The notes below the pieces were generated by a model that had not been told where the DNA came from, searched no databases, and saw only the letters and a list, made by a program, of their open reading frames with translations. 17,198 bases of DNA from Lachnospiraceae bacterium UBA3772 (GTDB lineage: Bacteria > Bacillota > Clostridia > Lachnospirales > Lachnospiraceae): NCBI GenBank assembly GCA_002371025.1, contig DFFQ01000147.1, positions 1 through 17,198 on the forward strand. The letters run 5' to 3'. Position 1 is the first letter of the stretch. Every line of letters begins with the position of its first letter. Below, in pieces: positions 16,585 through 17,198 of the stretch. Both the position numbers and the translations under genes were made by a program.

Positions 16585-17198
16585 GTGGCAGAGAATCACG
16601 TCTTAATAGATGATATTTTGAAAAATCAATCTGAAAGAATGATGAACTTAAAGAAGTTCTATCCATTCTTTGCTCTTTATGAAACGTCATTTTCACAATA
16701 TAAAGAGGGAAAATACCAGAGTCTGGATATGGGATATCTGACTCTTTCTTTGCTGCGCTTTTTTATAAATGAAAACAATTTTAATGAAAATGATGTAACT
16801 TATGAGATGGTGGAGAAATTCTTAAGGCAGGTCCTTAGAAGAGATTTTGGCTTAGAGGAATCTGAGACAGAAGAAGCAGAACTTATAAGATACATCTTTG
16901 ATAAGATAAGAAATGATGGGCGCCCATTTACTTTTTCTTTCTTTGATCCGGAAGAAAAGAAGATGAAGACATCCTATGTAAAGCTTATAGAGAGCGCTAT
17001 AAGAGATGAAAATGTAGTTTATCATATCACAGGAGATGGCATAGAATTTTTCCTTTCTACAAAGGAAGTAAAGGACGAAAGCCCGCTTACTACAGAACAG
17101 CTTCTTCTTGAAAAAATGATAAGGTCAGAGAATTTCCGTGGCGGTATTGATGTCATCAGAAGGATGAATATTGAAGTTACAAGGCTTAAGAAGAAGAG
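16585..17198 (+). CDS. Uncharacterised protein, 5' part only; possible SMC-accessory (kleisin/JetA)-like
   Basis: The frame is open from a GTG at 16585 to the window end (204 codons), so the gene is incomplete at its 3' end. An in-frame TAA at 16570-16572 and AGAGG at 16572-16576, 8 nt before the GTG, support this start; the next in-frame ATG is codon 19. The product is soluble and charged. It has a helical N-terminal part (ending near LRQVLRRDFG), then a winged-helix-like segment ending in YHITGDGIEFFLSTKEV (about residues 147-163). A helical, probably coiled-coil stretch follows (TTEQLLLEKMIRSENFRGG onward). A winged helix closing with a 'TKE' turn and then long helices recalls MukF/JetA-type kleisins of condensin and Wadjet systems, but I do not recognise it with certainty. 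Codon use matches the neighbours. Confidence 0.85.
   Translation, partial: MAENHVLIDDILKNQSERMMNLKKFYPFFALYETSFSQYKEGKYQSLDMGYLTLSLLRFFINENNFNENDVTYEMVEKFLRQVLRRDFGLEESETEEAELIRYIFDKIRNDGRPFTFSFFDPEEKKMKTSYVKLIESAIRDENVVYHITGDGIEFFLSTKEVKDESPLTTEQLLLEKMIRSENFRGGIDVIRRMNIEVTRLKKK

Overview
The window looks like a chromosomal segment of an anaerobic, low-GC Gram-positive bacterium of the Lachnospiraceae type (Butyrivibrio, Pseudobutyrivibrio or Roseburia-like). This is inferred from the AT-rich coding, purine-rich Shine-Dalgarno sites before almost every gene, a Gram-positive LexA box, a Ktr-type potassium system, and the general look of the proteins; the genus cannot be fixed from sequence reading alone. 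All nine genes are on the + strand. I see no rRNA, tRNA, insertion sequence or CRISPR array.

Region 1 (1-2274): a single cytoplasmic GH13 alpha-glucan hydrolase of the neopullulanase/cyclomaltodextrinase type. It has its own promoter and a LacI-family-like palindrome upstream. Region 2 (2229-4345): the potassium uptake pair ktrB-ktrA. It is preceded by a consensus extended -10 and a perfect 28-bp palindrome. Region 3 (4346-9396): the nucleotide-excision-repair operon uvrB-uvrA. It lies behind a good LexA (SOS) box and ends in a strong terminator.

Region 4 (9397-15441): a self-contained fructose phosphotransferase operon in the order fruK, fruA (IIABC fusion), ptsH (HPr), ptsI (enzyme I), fruR (DeoR-family regulator). 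Enzyme I and HPr pass phosphate from PEP to FruA. FruA imports fructose as fructose-1-phosphate, FruK makes fructose-1,6-bisphosphate, and FruR probably senses a fructose phosphate ester. Region 5 (15434-16468): the class II aldolase gene fba, which takes the FruK product into lower glycolysis. It has its own promoter at the end of fruR and a textbook terminator. Region 6 (16469-17198): a new transcription unit whose first gene runs off the window. Its product is unrecognised, with a domain and coiled-coil layout that may be SMC-accessory (kleisin/JetA)-like.

The most notable points are these. The HPr keeps His15 but has glycine at position 46, where the regulatory serine normally sits. The LexA box, terminator and possible promoters of uvrBA are tightly interleaved. 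A perfect palindrome lies at the probable start of the ktrBA transcript. A terminator-like hairpin separates ptsH from ptsI. Three genes (GH13, uvrA, ptsI) most likely start at an ATG downstream of the longest open frame.
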